Positions 36,059-44,754 of a DNA stretch of 52,466 nucleotides are shown here, piece by piece (position 1 is the first letter of the stretch; each line of letters begins with the position of its first letter). Location of the stretch: IMG/VR virus record IMGVR_UViG_3300028025_004744, positions 1 to 52,466 of that record. One strand, given 5' to 3'. Below the pieces are notes generated by a model that was not told the DNA's origin, did not search any database, and was given only the letters and a program-made list of their open reading frames with translations. The DNA is from a virus. The position numbers and the translations under genes were made by a program.

Positions 36059-36939
36059 ATTGCTTAGTAACTGGAGGAGCAGGCTTCATTGGATCTAATC
36101 TTGTTGATAAACTTATAGAACTTGGACATAGTGTTATCTGTATAGATAATGAGTCAGCAGAGTGTCATGAGCAATTTTACTGGAACCCAAAAGCAAATAA
36201 CTATAAATATGATATATGTGACTATAAGAAGATAGAGCATTTATTTAATGGAATTGACTATGTATTTCATATTGCATCTGATGCAAGAATTCAACCAGCA
36301 ATATTAAACCCTAGAAAATCTATTGAATCTAATGCAGTTGGAACTGCTAATGTATTAGAACTATCTCGCTTGGCAAAAGTAAAGAAGTTTGTTTATTCTA
36401 GTACATCGTCTGCATATGGCAAGAAAGCGATTCTTCCAAACATAGAAACACAAGCATCTGATCCACTAACTCCATACTCTACTGCAAAAGTTTTTGGTGA
36501 AAACCTTGCAAGAGTTTACTATAATCTTTATGGTCTTGAGACTATATCACTTAGATACTTTAATGTTTATGGAGATAGACAACCACTAAAAGGTCAGTAT
36601 GCACCAGTAATAGGGCTGTTCTTAAAACAATATCATGAAGGAAAACCTTTAACAGTTGTTGGAGATGGATCTCAACGAAGAGACTTTACACATATCTCTG
36701 ATGTAGTAGAAGCAAACATCTTTGCATCTGAAGTAAGTCATGGCTTTGGTGAGGTATATAACATTGGGTATGGAAGCAACTATTCTATAATTGATATTGC
36801 TAATATGATTTCAAATGATGTTAAGTTTATCCCGTCAAGAATTGGTGAGGTGCAAGAAACTCTTGCGTCTAATGAAAAGTTTAAAGGTTTAACTGGATGG
36901 ACACCAAAAGTATCATTAATAGACTGGTTGCAGAAATGA
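36055..36939 (+). CDS. UDP-sugar 4-epimerase-like enzyme (extended SDR)
   Basis: A 294-aa protein. GGAGFIGS (residues 7-14) binds NAD; FVYSSTSSAYG and PYSTAKVFGE give the catalytic Ser and Y-x-x-x-K; LRYFNVYGDRQ and RDFTHISDVVEA are standard. It would interconvert nucleotide sugars for the adjacent transferases. Better preserved than the epimerase at 9495-10307 and only distantly similar to it. ATGA overlaps at both ends. Confidence 0.9.
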   Translation: MNCLVTGGAGFIGSNLVDKLIELGHSVICIDNESAECHEQFYWNPKANNYKYDICDYKKIEHLFNGIDYVFHIASDARIQPAILNPRKSIESNAVGTANVLELSRLAKVKKFVYSSTSSAYGKKAILPNIETQASDPLTPYSTAKVFGENLARVYYNLYGLETISLRYFNVYGDRQPLKGQYAPVIGLFLKQYHEGKPLTVVGDGSQRRDFTHISDVVEANIFASEVSHGFGEVYNIGYGSNYSIIDIANMISNDVKFIPSRIGEVQETLASNEKFKGLTGWTPKVSLIDWLQK

Positions 36940-37649
36940 CAGAGATGAAAAAAGTAATAGTTAATGGTGAGTTTGAGATTACTTTGCCAGATCATCGTGC
37001 TGCTCGCCCTGAATGGTACGAACCTAAAGGTTGGGAAAAACCAAGACTAAGACACATGTCTGAAAATATTTCTTCTGGAGATGTTATGTACTATGTTGGT
37101 GCAGAAGAAGGCGAGTTTGCTGCACTATGTCAAATGTGGGGTGCGGAAGTAGTTGTATTTGAACCAAACCCTAAAGTCTGGTCACACTTTCCATTGCTTT
37201 GGAGTGCAAACAATTTAGATCTTCCAATGGTTTGTATTCCTGGATTTGCATCTGATAAGATAAATAATCTTTCAAGAATATATTATAATGAATGGCCACC
37301 AGAAGTTAACAACGTAATTGAAGCAGCCCACGGATTCAAAGAACTATACCTTGAAGGAGAATCCTATGGTCAGATTACTATAGATTCTTGTGTATATGAT
37401 CACGGGATTAAGCCACCTACCGCCATTTCATTGGACGTAGAGGGCAGTGAGTGGAGGGTCCTAGGAGGGGCTGAGAAGGTCCTTAGAGAGCACAAACCAA
37501 AGATTTGGCTATCTGGACACCCTGAGTTTATGTTACAGCAATGGAATGAATCTTTATATAATCTTAGACAATGGATTAAGGGATTAGGTTATACTGAAAT
37601 AATTTTAGACTATCAGCATGAGGTTCACTTATACTATGAATCAATCTAA
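36936..37649 (+). CDS. FkbM-type methyltransferase
   Basis: A 237-aa protein; the ATGA overlap fixes the start MTEMKKVIVNGEFE. GDVMYYVGAEEGEFAALCQM is a variant of the SAM-binding GxxxG site, VVVFEPNPKVW binds the ribose, and AISLDVEGSEWRVLGGAEKV is the FkbM hallmark. Family members O-methylate sugars or amides. In this cluster it probably methylates a glycan. Confidence 0.86.
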   Translation: MTEMKKVIVNGEFEITLPDHRAARPEWYEPKGWEKPRLRHMSENISSGDVMYYVGAEEGEFAALCQMWGAEVVVFEPNPKVWSHFPLLWSANNLDLPMVCIPGFASDKINNLSRIYYNEWPPEVNNVIEAAHGFKELYLEGESYGQITIDSCVYDHGIKPPTAISLDVEGSEWRVLGGAEKVLREHKPKIWLSGHPEFMLQQWNESLYNLRQWIKGLGYTEIILDYQHEVHLYYESI

Positions 37650-38184
37650 AATTTTTTGGGATAACGCTGCTAAAGATCCAGATGTAAGGTATAAATATAT
37701 TGCAGATGAGTGGGCATCTACTGAAACATTTTTAAATCTTATAGAAAATAATAATGATAATTGGAATAATGTTTTAGAAATTGGATGTGGGATAGGGAGA
37801 CTGTTAGTTCCTTTAGCAGACAAGTATGATGAATGTAATTTTTACGGATTAGATATCTCTGATGAAATGATAAACCTTGCACCTAAGAGAGATAATATAA
37901 AGTATCAAGAAGTTGGAAACAATCTTGATTTAGTATACTCAATGTTGGTCTTTCAACATATTGAGCACCAAGAAAAGATTAACTACATAAAACTTGCATA
38001 TGATAATTTAAAAGATGGTGGTAATTTATTCTTTCAGTTTGTTATTGGAGAGGAAAACTCTCCATACTCTTATCAAACATCAATGCTTGAAATTGAAAAC
38101 ATATTAAAAGATACTGGGTTTAAGAACCTAATTTTTACAGATCACATGCACCCTCAATGGATGTTTGTTCGGGGTACTAAATGA
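37636..38184 (+). CDS. Class I SAM-dependent methyltransferase
   Basis: A 182-aa protein starting MNQSKIFWDNAAKDPDVRYK. NVLEIGCGIGRLLVPLA is motif I, FYGLDISDEMI motif II, and LVYSMLVFQHIEH motif IV. A small sugar-type methyltransferase. It overlaps the FkbM gene by 14 nt, so the two are probably made together. Confidence 0.86.
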   Translation: MNQSKIFWDNAAKDPDVRYKYIADEWASTETFLNLIENNNDNWNNVLEIGCGIGRLLVPLADKYDECNFYGLDISDEMINLAPKRDNIKYQEVGNNLDLVYSMLVFQHIEHQEKINYIKLAYDNLKDGGNLFFQFVIGEENSPYSYQTSMLEIENILKDTGFKNLIFTDHMHPQWMFVRGTK

Positions 38185-39029
38185 TTAAGGCATACCTTTA
38201 TTCTCATGATGGAAAAGATTATGCAAGCGACAAGTGGGACTATGGATTAATAAAAGAAATATTTGATAAGTACGAAATCAATCAAATAAAAGTTACAAAG
38301 ATTCCAGAAAGTGATAGGGCCTTTGTTGTAATCCCTGGACCTCAAACTGCTGGCAATGAAAATAGATTATCTAGGGAGTTAAGTAAAATCTCTAGAGTTG
38401 TTTTGTTTATTAATGGAGATGAGAATGCTAGGTTTGATGTAGATAAAATTAGTCATCCAAATATTGAGATATGGATTCAATACCCTCATAAAAAACATGC
38501 AGCATATAATAAAATGCCAATTGGTGTTCCACAGCACTTAAATGATAATGCTCCAGAATACAAAGAAAAAGAATACGATGTTTATTTTGGTGGACAGATT
38601 ACTCACCAAAGAAGGGTAGAGTTATCTCATGTTATGCCAACCCTAAAGAATTCTTTATATGGTCCAACAGCAGGCTTTTCACAAGGAGATAAACCAAAAG
38701 ACTACTATGCCAAACTTGCAAGTGCAAAGATTGCACCATGTCCATCTGGTGCAGCAGTAATAGATACATTTAGATTTTTTGAGTCAATAGAGTTATTAAC
38801 GTTACCTGTAGCAGATACACTAGATCCAAAAGGAATACAAACAGATTTTTATAAAAACATGTTTGGAGTTAATGTTCCATTTAACTATGTGTCAAATTGG
38901 AATGAACTTAATAGATTAGTTCCAAAACTATTAGATCAGTATCCAAACAATATGCACCAAGTAGTATGTTGGTGGATCAAACAAAAGAGAGATCTAGGAA
39001 TTAATATTATGAGGCAGATAAATGCATAA
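38181..39029 (+). CDS. Exostosin-like (GT47-type) glycosyltransferase
   Basis: A 282-aa protein. VVLFINGDENARF is a nucleotide-fold strand; DVYFGGQITHQRRVELSHVM, then KIAPCPSGAAVIDTFRFFES, resembles the donor-binding half of exostosin/GT47 enzymes (P-x-G-x-D-x-x-R-x-x-E pattern). Predicted to add a sugar; substrate unknown. ATGA at its start, 8-nt overlap downstream. Confidence 0.72.
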   Translation: MIKAYLYSHDGKDYASDKWDYGLIKEIFDKYEINQIKVTKIPESDRAFVVIPGPQTAGNENRLSRELSKISRVVLFINGDENARFDVDKISHPNIEIWIQYPHKKHAAYNKMPIGVPQHLNDNAPEYKEKEYDVYFGGQITHQRRVELSHVMPTLKNSLYGPTAGFSQGDKPKDYYAKLASAKIAPCPSGAAVIDTFRFFESIELLTLPVADTLDPKGIQTDFYKNMFGVNVPFNYVSNWNELNRLVPKLLDQYPNNMHQVVCWWIKQKRDLGINIMRQINA

Positions 39030-39783
39030 GAGAGATGTAACTATTATTCTTGCAACATCAATAATTCCAGTGCACCCAAGTACAGATATGATAGATGAAA
39101 CTATTAAATCTATTAGGCATCATTTTCCTAATAATGAAATTATAATGCAGATTGATGGATTAAGATCAGAGCAGTTACATCGCAAACAGGATTACGATGA
39201 ATACAAAAACAGAATTTTATGGAAATGTCTTCACGAATATAAAAATGTTTTGCCAATTATATTTAATAAGCATAGCCATCAAAGCACAATGCTAAAACAG
39301 ACTATCAATCTTATAAATACACCTTGCCTTCTTTATGTTGAGGGAGATGCTCCATTAACTCCTGATGTTGAGATTGATTGGGACAAGTGTTTAGACATGA
39401 TTGAGTATGGCAAAGCAAATACAATAAGATTTCATTTTGAATCATCAATACCTGAGCCACATAATCACTTGATGTTTGGATTAGAAGATGGTTTTATGAA
39501 AACATCTCAATGGAGTCAAAGGCCACACTTATCTACTGTTGAATACTATAGAAAGGTTATTCTTCCAGAAGTAGAAGATTTTGCTTTTATTGAAGATACA
39601 ACGCATGGAAGAATTCAAGATGATATTTCTCCATATGGTATATTTTCTGAAGATGGATGGAATAAACATAAGTTGTGGATTTATCATCCTGAAGGAAATA
39701 TAAAAAGATCCTATCATTTAGATGGTCGTCAAGGCACAAGAAAGTATACTAGCGATGATCTTATTTGGGGGTATTCTGAATGA
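39022..39783 (+). CDS. Glycosyltransferase-like protein (GT-A)
   Basis: A 253-aa protein. VTIILATSIIPVHPSTDMID opens the fold, EIIMQIDGLR and CLLYVEGDAPLTPDVEIDWD provide acidic residues in place of DxD (EGDAPL). IQDDISPYGIFSEDGWNKHK may be the acceptor side. Distant from standard GT2 enzymes. ATGA overlap with the next gene. Confidence 0.68.
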   Translation: MHKRDVTIILATSIIPVHPSTDMIDETIKSIRHHFPNNEIIMQIDGLRSEQLHRKQDYDEYKNRILWKCLHEYKNVLPIIFNKHSHQSTMLKQTINLINTPCLLYVEGDAPLTPDVEIDWDKCLDMIEYGKANTIRFHFESSIPEPHNHLMFGLEDGFMKTSQWSQRPHLSTVEYYRKVILPEVEDFAFIEDTTHGRIQDDISPYGIFSEDGWNKHKLWIYHPEGNIKRSYHLDGRQGTRKYTSDDLIWGYSE

Positions 39784-40814
39784 GAATTGGAATAATTGCA
39801 AGATGTGATGATACTGGTCTTGGTAATCAAACCAGGGAATTAGTAAATATGCTAAACCCTGATAAAATTATGCTTATTAATTCAAGGTTCTTTAATCAAA
39901 ATAAACAACATTTTGACTGGTATGATGGATATAACTATACTGCTACACTAAAAGGTTTTCCAACAACTGCTGAGATAGCAAATTTTATTACAGATGTTGA
40001 CGTAGTTATTAGTTGTGAGACATTTTATAGTCCAAGATTTATTGATATAGCAAGATCTCGTGGAGTTAAGACAATACTTCAATATAACTATGAGTTCTTT
40101 GGAAACCTTGTGCATACAGAGTGGTCACTTCCAGACGTTCTTGTTGCCCCAAGCCTATGGAATATGGATAAGATAGTTGAACGTTTTGGTGATAAATGTA
40201 AGGTTGTTTATCTACCCCCACCAACAAACCATAAAAACTTTAAGAATGCAAAAGAAAACAATATGTCAAAGAGTCATAATCGTATACTACATATTGGTGG
40301 TAAGGCTGCAGTTAAAGATAGAAATGGCACTAACTCTGTCATAGAGATGCTTAAGTATTCTGAGGGAGATTACGAAGTTGTAATTAAAACTCAAACTGAC
40401 TTAGGTATTAGAAATACTAATGAAAGACTAACCATTCAAACCAATACAACAATGGAGCCAGAAGATCTATACTCTGGCTATGATGCAATGGTTTTACCTA
40501 GAAGGTATGCTGGATTATGTTTACCTATGAATGAGGCTCTTCTTAGTGGGCTACCTGTTTTTATGCCCCGCATTTCTCCAAACAATGCTATCCTTCCTGA
40601 TAAGTGGACGGTAGAGGCAAATAAGATTGATGAGTTTAAGGCTAAGGCTGTTATTGATGTATATAATATTGATGCAAAAACCCTTGCAAAGACACTTGAT
40701 GAATACATGGAAAAGAAAGATAATTTAATTAAACAAGAGGCATTTGATCTTGGGTTTCTTAATTTTTCAACAGAGTCATTAAAAGATAAATACATAAACT
40801 TAATTAACTCATAA
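39780..40814 (+). CDS. GT4-type (GT-B) glycosyltransferase
   Basis: A 344-aa protein. RIGIIARCDDTGLGNQTREL is the N-terminal glycine loop, ILHIGGKAAVKDRNGTNSVI the interdomain strand, and DAMVLPRRYAGLCLPMNEAL-x-SGLPV the donor site (E-x7-E-like). Last gene of the cluster, followed by a terminator that also serves the opposite strand. Confidence 0.82.
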   Translation: MRIGIIARCDDTGLGNQTRELVNMLNPDKIMLINSRFFNQNKQHFDWYDGYNYTATLKGFPTTAEIANFITDVDVVISCETFYSPRFIDIARSRGVKTILQYNYEFFGNLVHTEWSLPDVLVAPSLWNMDKIVERFGDKCKVVYLPPPTNHKNFKNAKENNMSKSHNRILHIGGKAAVKDRNGTNSVIEMLKYSEGDYEVVIKTQTDLGIRNTNERLTIQTNTTMEPEDLYSGYDAMVLPRRYAGLCLPMNEALLSGLPVFMPRISPNNAILPDKWTVEANKIDEFKAKAVIDVYNIDAKTLAKTLDEYMEKKDNLIKQEAFDLGFLNFSTESLKDKYINLINS

Positions 40815-40823
40815 AACAAAAAA

Positions 40824-40845
40824 GCCAGCCTATCTCTAGACTGGC
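40824..40845. terminator. Two-way terminator between sugar cluster and minus block
   Basis: GCCAG/CTGGC with a 12-nt loop; T-runs flank it, best on the minus strand. Confidence 0.6.
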
Positions 40846-40862
40846 AATTCTGTAAGTAAATA

Positions 40863-41147
40863 TTACTTCTTTGGCGCTGCTTTCTTAGCAACAGCCTTCT
40901 TAGCAGCCTTCTTTACAGGTGCCTTAGCAGCCTTCAGAGCCATCTCTACAGCCTTAGCATCTGGCAAGATACCAAAAGCCTTGTCGTTAGGATTGATTGC
41001 TCTAATTGCAACTGGTGCAAGTGCTGCTACAAGTGCAGTCCATAGATCCTTTGGATCTGTTACGCCTGCCATGTATAGTGCAAGGCCTGATGCAAGGACT
41101 GAACGTCCGTATGATGCAAGTAGTGCCTTTAGTTGTTCTGTGTTCAT
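40863..41147 (-). CDS. Putative holin-like membrane protein with Lys/Ala tail
   Basis: A 94-aa protein starting MNTEQLKALLASYGRSVLAS after AGGAGGAAAA. Two hydrophobic stretches (ASGLALYMAGV and WTALVAALAPVAIRAI) are followed by a strongly basic tail of KKAAKKAV repeats. That layout fits a class II holin or a membrane-tethered DNA binder. A second candidate is at 50263-50547. Confidence 0.6.
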   Translation of the reverse strand: MNTEQLKALLASYGRSVLASGLALYMAGVTDPKDLWTALVAALAPVAIRAINPNDKAFGILPDAKAVEMALKAAKAPVKKAAKKAVAKKAAPKK

Positions 41148-41155
41148 TTTTCCTC

Positions 41156-41314
41156 CTAGGATAGAACTTTTATTAGTATAGCATATCCAGCCCATAGCCC
41201 TACAATTCCTGCGACTCCCGCAAAAACTGGTGGTGCTGGGACTGGCAATTTGAATGCAGCAAATACTACGCCACATCCAAAACCTGTTAGTGTTGACAAC
41301 AATATATCTTTCAT
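41156..41314 (-). CDS. XapX-domain small membrane protein
   Basis: A 52-aa protein: MKDILLSTLTGFGCGVVFAA, then KLPVPAPPVFAGVAGIVGLW, the XapX (DUF1427) signature with two membrane helices around a PVPAPP turn. ATGA overlap with the upstream gene. Function of XapX proteins is unknown; phage carriage is unusual. Confidence 0.75.
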   Translation of the reverse strand: MKDILLSTLTGFGCGVVFAAFKLPVPAPPVFAGVAGIVGLWAGYAILIKVLS

Positions 41315-41742
41315 TGTTTTATTTCATCTTCTGGCAATAGTGTTTTTAATTCTTTGTATGCTGTTGAAATATTCTTCATAAATGGATAGTCTGGTCTTGA
41401 CATAGACAGGGCTTCTCCATATTCATCAAAGTATGATATGTCTGCATCAACATCATTAACAAACTTAGTTAAACCTTTTTGAACATTCTCAATATATTCA
41501 AATGCCCATAATCTAGAATCAGAGAGAAACTTAATAAAGTTTTCCTTGTGTATTGAATCATCTGAATCTTCTTTTATTTTTGTAGACTTTGTTATATCAA
41601 CATACTCTTGAAGCAAAGTCTTTTCAATAAAAAGTTTTGAAACATCTCTTTTAAGTTTAATGGACTGTCTTAAAACTAATAGGTATGATGCTGCAAAACA
41701 AACAGACAATGTTGCAAAAACAACTATAAAAATATCTTTCAT
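41311..41742 (-). CDS. Membrane protein with cytosolic helical domain
   Basis: A 143-aa protein with N-terminal helix IFIVVFATLSVCFAASYLLVL, a basic stretch, then an acidic helical domain (LWAFEYIENVQKGLTKFVND). Start choice: an ATG at 41757 lies 6 nt after TATAAT (leaderless), while 41742 has GGAG 7 nt upstream; either could be used. Unknown role. Confidence 0.6.
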   Translation of the reverse strand: MKDIFIVVFATLSVCFAASYLLVLRQSIKLKRDVSKLFIEKTLLQEYVDITKSTKIKEDSDDSIHKENFIKFLSDSRLWAFEYIENVQKGLTKFVNDVDADISYFDEYGEALSMSRPDYPFMKNISTAYKELKTLLPEDEIKQ

Positions 41743-41763
41743 ATCACCACTCCACATGTCTTA

Positions 41764-41769
41764 ATTATA
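41764..41769 (-). promoter_or_regulatory. -10 TATAAT for a leaderless start
   Basis: 6 nt to ATG 41757 on the minus strand. No clear -35. Confidence 0.5.
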
Positions 41770-41777
41770 TCCTAACA

Positions 41778-42692
41778 CTAAGGCTTTGTCAAACTATAAA
41801 AATCTTTAAAGTTAGTATTAGTAAAGATCTCATACTCGGCAAGGGTTCTAATGTTTCCAGCACCAAAAACTCCTTCTTCTTCTCCACAGAGAACTCTTTT
41901 TTGTTTACTATACGAGATCTCTTCTATTTCTTTCCAAGAAATGCCACGTAGATTTCTATCTTTCCATATCTTACTATATCCTCCACGAGAATAAAAGTGG
42001 TATACAATATTTTTTGAAGGAGAGTATATGTCCCATCCTCTTGTCCATGATCTCATAGCAAAACAAACCTCTTCACCAAAGAAACTAATCTCTGGATCAT
42101 AAGGTACTTCGTTAACTATTGAACCATCTGAAAACATAAAGCCACCAAGGACTGTCTCAGAAAGTTCTGGATTTTCTTTTAGTTTGCTTTCAAACTCAAA
42201 TCTTTCTGCTGTCCACTGTTTTCTTTTATTTAATAATATCTTTTGTCTAGTTGGATATGACTTTATTTTTGGATTATTTTTAATTAAAAACATACCGCCA
42301 TTTCTTTCTGGCTCATATGGGGCTGGGAAGTATGATAATAATACACGACTATTACCAGATATATTTTTAGCCCTATTTAACTGATCAATACATATTAAGT
42401 CCCATCCAGGAGCAAACCTTGTATGTGAATCAATTTGAAGAAAATACTCTTGCCCAGAGTATAGTTCCATTGCTTTTGCTCTTGCAAATCCTGCACCTTT
42501 TGCCTCTTTTGGATGCATTTTAATTAAAGACATGTTTTTAACTGAGTCAATGTCAAATAATTCTGAGTCAACCCCTTGATGAACAACCCCAAAGTATAGA
42601 TTGTCTGGATTGTTAGCATTTTCAATAGCACTTTTAATAGTCCACTGAAGTTCTGGATCACGATAAGAAGCAATAGATATAAATATTCTCAC
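41778..42692 (-). CDS. GlcNAc-type (PF11397-like) glycosyltransferase, copy 2
   Basis: A 304-aa protein. RIFISIASYRDPELQWTIKS, YFGVVHQG, GAGFARAKAM, QIDSHTRFAPGWD (D88, H90) and FGEEVCFAMRSWTRGWD follow the family order more cleanly than copy 1. It would transfer GlcNAc or a similar sugar to a hydroxyl of a polypeptide. ATGA overlap with a small protein gene. Confidence 0.85.
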   Translation of the reverse strand: MRIFISIASYRDPELQWTIKSAIENANNPDNLYFGVVHQGVDSELFDIDSVKNMSLIKMHPKEAKGAGFARAKAMELYSGQEYFLQIDSHTRFAPGWDLICIDQLNRAKNISGNSRVLLSYFPAPYEPERNGGMFLIKNNPKIKSYPTRQKILLNKRKQWTAERFEFESKLKENPELSETVLGGFMFSDGSIVNEVPYDPEISFFGEEVCFAMRSWTRGWDIYSPSKNIVYHFYSRGGYSKIWKDRNLRGISWKEIEEISYSKQKRVLCGEEEGVFGAGNIRTLAEYEIFTNTNFKDFYSLTKP

Positions 42693-42937
42693 TTTATTGC
42701 CTCTCTTGTTACCAAAACTATTGCGCCTTCCATCTCTAATGCCTTTTTTAAGTTTAACACATACTGAAGAGCCTGTATTTTATCGTCATGAACCATTTTT
42801 GCAAATTTATATTCATTTAACTTAATAGTTAAAAAATATTCATTGTCAATTAACTCTATATTAAACCCTTTTGGAGGCACTACGGAGTGAAAGGCTCTAC
42901 GCATTTGATCTGTATACACTACTATTCTCGTTTCCAA
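42689..42937 (-). CDS. 82-aa protein, unknown
   Basis: An alpha/beta pattern (IVVYTDQMRRAFHSVVPPKG, YFLTIKLNEYKFAKMV). ATGA overlap downstream and a 16-nt overlap with the membrane-protein gene upstream. No family recognised. Confidence 0.62.
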   Translation of the reverse strand: METRIVVYTDQMRRAFHSVVPPKGFNIELIDNEYFLTIKLNEYKFAKMVHDDKIQALQYVLNLKKALEMEGAIVLVTREAIK

Positions 42938-43134
42938 TGAAGATAAGATTTAATATAAACAGCAGCATAAGCCAAGGCACTAAATATAAAACCATACTGG
43001 TCTGTGATTAAAGCATAAGCAATCCAAAGACACTCATTAAATAATAAAACAAACCATCCCCATATGGTCTTGCGACCAACAAAAAAGATTCCTGTTACTC
43101 CTATGACAGCAAGAAGCCATGACCAATATTGCAT
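42922..43134 (-). CDS. Three-helix membrane protein
   Basis: A 70-aa protein with WLLAVIGVTGIFFVG, VLLFNECLWIAYAL and FIFSALAYAAVYIKSY as three helices. The arrangement recalls half of a PnuC-type transporter, but it is too short for transport alone. Starts next to the WhiB stop. Confidence 0.65.
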   Translation of the reverse strand: MQYWSWLLAVIGVTGIFFVGRKTIWGWFVLLFNECLWIAYALITDQYGFIFSALAYAAVYIKSYLHWKRE

Positions 43135-43418
43135 TATTTCTCCATCGTCAATGCCTGCCAGGTATTAGCCCAGTCTTGTTTAGTTTTATGCTTATTAAAC
43201 TCTCTAGATATATTACCTAGTTCAAGGAACACTCCACCCCAAACACCATACTCTTTACCAGAAACACCGTTAGCAAAGCAAACCTTTGATACTGGACATC
43301 TTTGGCACATTGAATCTACAATTGGGCGTACATCTATATTGTCTTCATACTTATCAAAAAAGATATTAGTATCAAGACCAAGACACGCTGCTTGATCTTT
43401 CCATAAATGTTGTTTCAT
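43134..43418 (-). CDS. WhiB-family Fe-S transcription factor
   Basis: A 94-aa protein. Cysteines C12, C38, C41 and C47 (AACLG, MCQRCPVSKVC) are the four cluster ligands, and YGVWGGVF is the WhiB turn before the basic end. The family is limited to Actinobacteria and their phages and acts through sigma factor region 4. This is the best single marker for the host phylum. It may redirect host transcription. Confidence 0.92.
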   Translation of the reverse strand: MKQHLWKDQAACLGLDTNIFFDKYEDNIDVRPIVDSMCQRCPVSKVCFANGVSGKEYGVWGGVFLELGNISREFNKHKTKQDWANTWQALTMEK

Positions 43419-43628
43419 TTACTGACCGTATTTGTTTGGAATGTCCCAACCATTACGATCAAGGTTAAAGGTTTTTTGTATGTACCATGCATTTTTTACA
43501 CGTACTCCGCTTGGAGATGTTCTTGCAAGGTCTGATCTCTTACGCTCTACAACGTCCCAACCAACCCAATCAAGTTCTTTATTCTTTGAAACAATCTTTT
43601 CCATGTGTGCTAACGAATTAATTATCAT
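43419..43628 (-). CDS. 69-aa protein, unknown
   Basis: The core MEKIVSKNKELDWVGWDVVE has a conserved look, ending GVRVKNAWYIQKTFNLDRNG. Start 43628 or an internal ATG at 43604 are both possible. Sits directly before WhiB. Unknown role. Confidence 0.62.
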   Translation of the reverse strand: MIINSLAHMEKIVSKNKELDWVGWDVVERKRSDLARTSPSGVRVKNAWYIQKTFNLDRNGWDIPNKYGQ

Positions 43629-43641
43629 TGTATTCTTTCTT

Positions 43642-43992
43642 TTAGTAACGGAAGATTCCTACTTCTACATTTTTTGATTCTGCAAAAGTAGTTAGTTTGG
43701 ATACTGGCTCTTTTGGTTTACTAAGAAATGCAAAATAGTTTACTTGATCCATGTTGTCATGTACCCAACTTTCTGGAACTTTGTAAAACTTTATCTTACG
43801 ACCCCTTGCTTTCATTCCTCTTTCTGAAAGGTTTGAAAACTCTGAAACAAAAGAATTGACCCTTGTTGGACCAACAGAATAAATTATAAAATCTTTTTCT
43901 TCTTCTTTCATTCCAGACAAAGCAACACTTATAGCACGAAGGAATAGGTTATAGTCATCAAACTCATTAGTTCCCTGCACTGCCACTATCAT
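43642..43992 (-). CDS. SLOG/DUF2493-like nucleotide-binding protein
   Basis: A 116-aa protein starting MIVAVQGTNEFDDYNLFLRA; VAVxGTxxFDDY and the following IIYSVGPTRV with a later VPESW are reminiscent of DUF2493/SLOG domains that bind nucleotide ligands. The middle glycine motif is degenerate, so the call is tentative. A 26-nt overlap with the upstream gene. Confidence 0.5.
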   Translation of the reverse strand: MIVAVQGTNEFDDYNLFLRAISVALSGMKEEEKDFIIYSVGPTRVNSFVSEFSNLSERGMKARGRKIKFYKVPESWVHDNMDQVNYFAFLSKPKEPVSKLTTFAESKNVEVGIFRY

Positions 43993-44323
43993 TTAGTTTC
44001 CCATTCGTTAAGTTATCCAGGATGAATAACATCTTATCTATTTCTTTTTTTGACATCTTGGTTGTATCTAAAGGTCTACCAGTTTCTGGCCTGACCTTTC
44101 CATCTACTGTATCTCCAACATAGAACATGTTATTTGATACCCAATATGCTTTTTGATCTATTATGACTACCTTAGTTGTTTGTTTTTCTTTCCAAATTTT
44201 AGATTGAGAAGTAACAACTTTATCATCAAAAATGTCCTTAAAGAAAAAATCTTTTAGTATATTGTGCATATCGCTTTGGCGATATAGTATTTTATTAAAA
44301 GACTTTTTTCTTTTTTTGTTCAT
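43967..44323 (-). CDS. 118-aa basic protein, unknown
   Basis: ATG 44323 (MNKKRKKSFNKILYRQSDMH) is chosen because a TTGACA-N17-TATAAT promoter ends 7 nt before it. A TTG at 44383 would add a hydrophobic stretch and lies upstream of the -35, so it could not be made from this promoter. VVIIDQKAYWVSNNMFYVGD is a beta hairpin. Unknown role. Confidence 0.62.
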   Translation of the reverse strand: MNKKRKKSFNKILYRQSDMHNILKDFFFKDIFDDKVVTSQSKIWKEKQTTKVVIIDQKAYWVSNNMFYVGDTVDGKVRPETGRPLDTTKMSKKEIDKMLFILDNLTNGKLNDSGSAGN

Positions 44324-44330
44324 TACTATA

Positions 44331-44359
44331 ATTATAGAGGAAAAGGCTATCAATGTCAA
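44331..44359 (-). promoter_or_regulatory. TTGACA-N17-TATAAT promoter, leaderless
   Basis: Consensus hexamers with ideal spacing on the minus strand, 7 nt before ATG 44323. Confidence 0.75.
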
Positions 44360-44385
44360 GCCCACAATAAGGATATAATTCAACT

Positions 44386-44754
44386 TTACTCCTTTAAACT
44401 AAATGGACTTCCTTGCCAAACCTTTTCTGCTTTGTTTTTTTCACGCTCAACAATGCTGCGACTCCACGCAAATCCTGCATCTCCACCCCATGCGTCCCAC
44501 ATTATTCTTCCATTAGATGGAAATTCTGGACCATCAAAGAACCCTTTACCTTTTTTATCTACTTCATGACGAGAAAAAAATGAGTACATTCTCTTAACAG
44601 TATCAAGAGACATTGATGCACCATTAACAATATCTGTTGCTCTACCCCAGCCTACTGGGGTTCCTGCACCAGTTGCTTTTCCATCTTCTTTCCACTTCAG
44701 GGCACGTCTTGCTGCAGCCTTCATGCCTGCATTAGGTGAGTATGTATCTGCCAT
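44386..44754 (-). CDS. Conserved phage domain protein (head-gene associated type)
   Basis: A 122-aa protein. MADTYSPNAGMKAAARRALK, DIVNGASMSLDTVKRMYSFF, RHEVDKKGKGF and IMWDAWGGDAGFAWSR form a domain I recognise from phage genomes, often near or fused to head-morphogenesis proteins. Biochemical role unknown. TAATG overlap with the upstream 44-aa gene. Confidence 0.72.
   Translation of the reverse strand: MADTYSPNAGMKAAARRALKWKEDGKATGAGTPVGWGRATDIVNGASMSLDTVKRMYSFFSRHEVDKKGKGFFDGPEFPSNGRIMWDAWGGDAGFAWSRSIVEREKNKAEKVWQGSPFSLKE

Noticed and set aside
44323-44383. Extended start (TTG 44383) giving a membrane helix
   Set aside because: The strong TTGACA-N17-TATAAT lies within this stretch, so a message from it cannot include TTG 44383; still possible from a read-through transcript.
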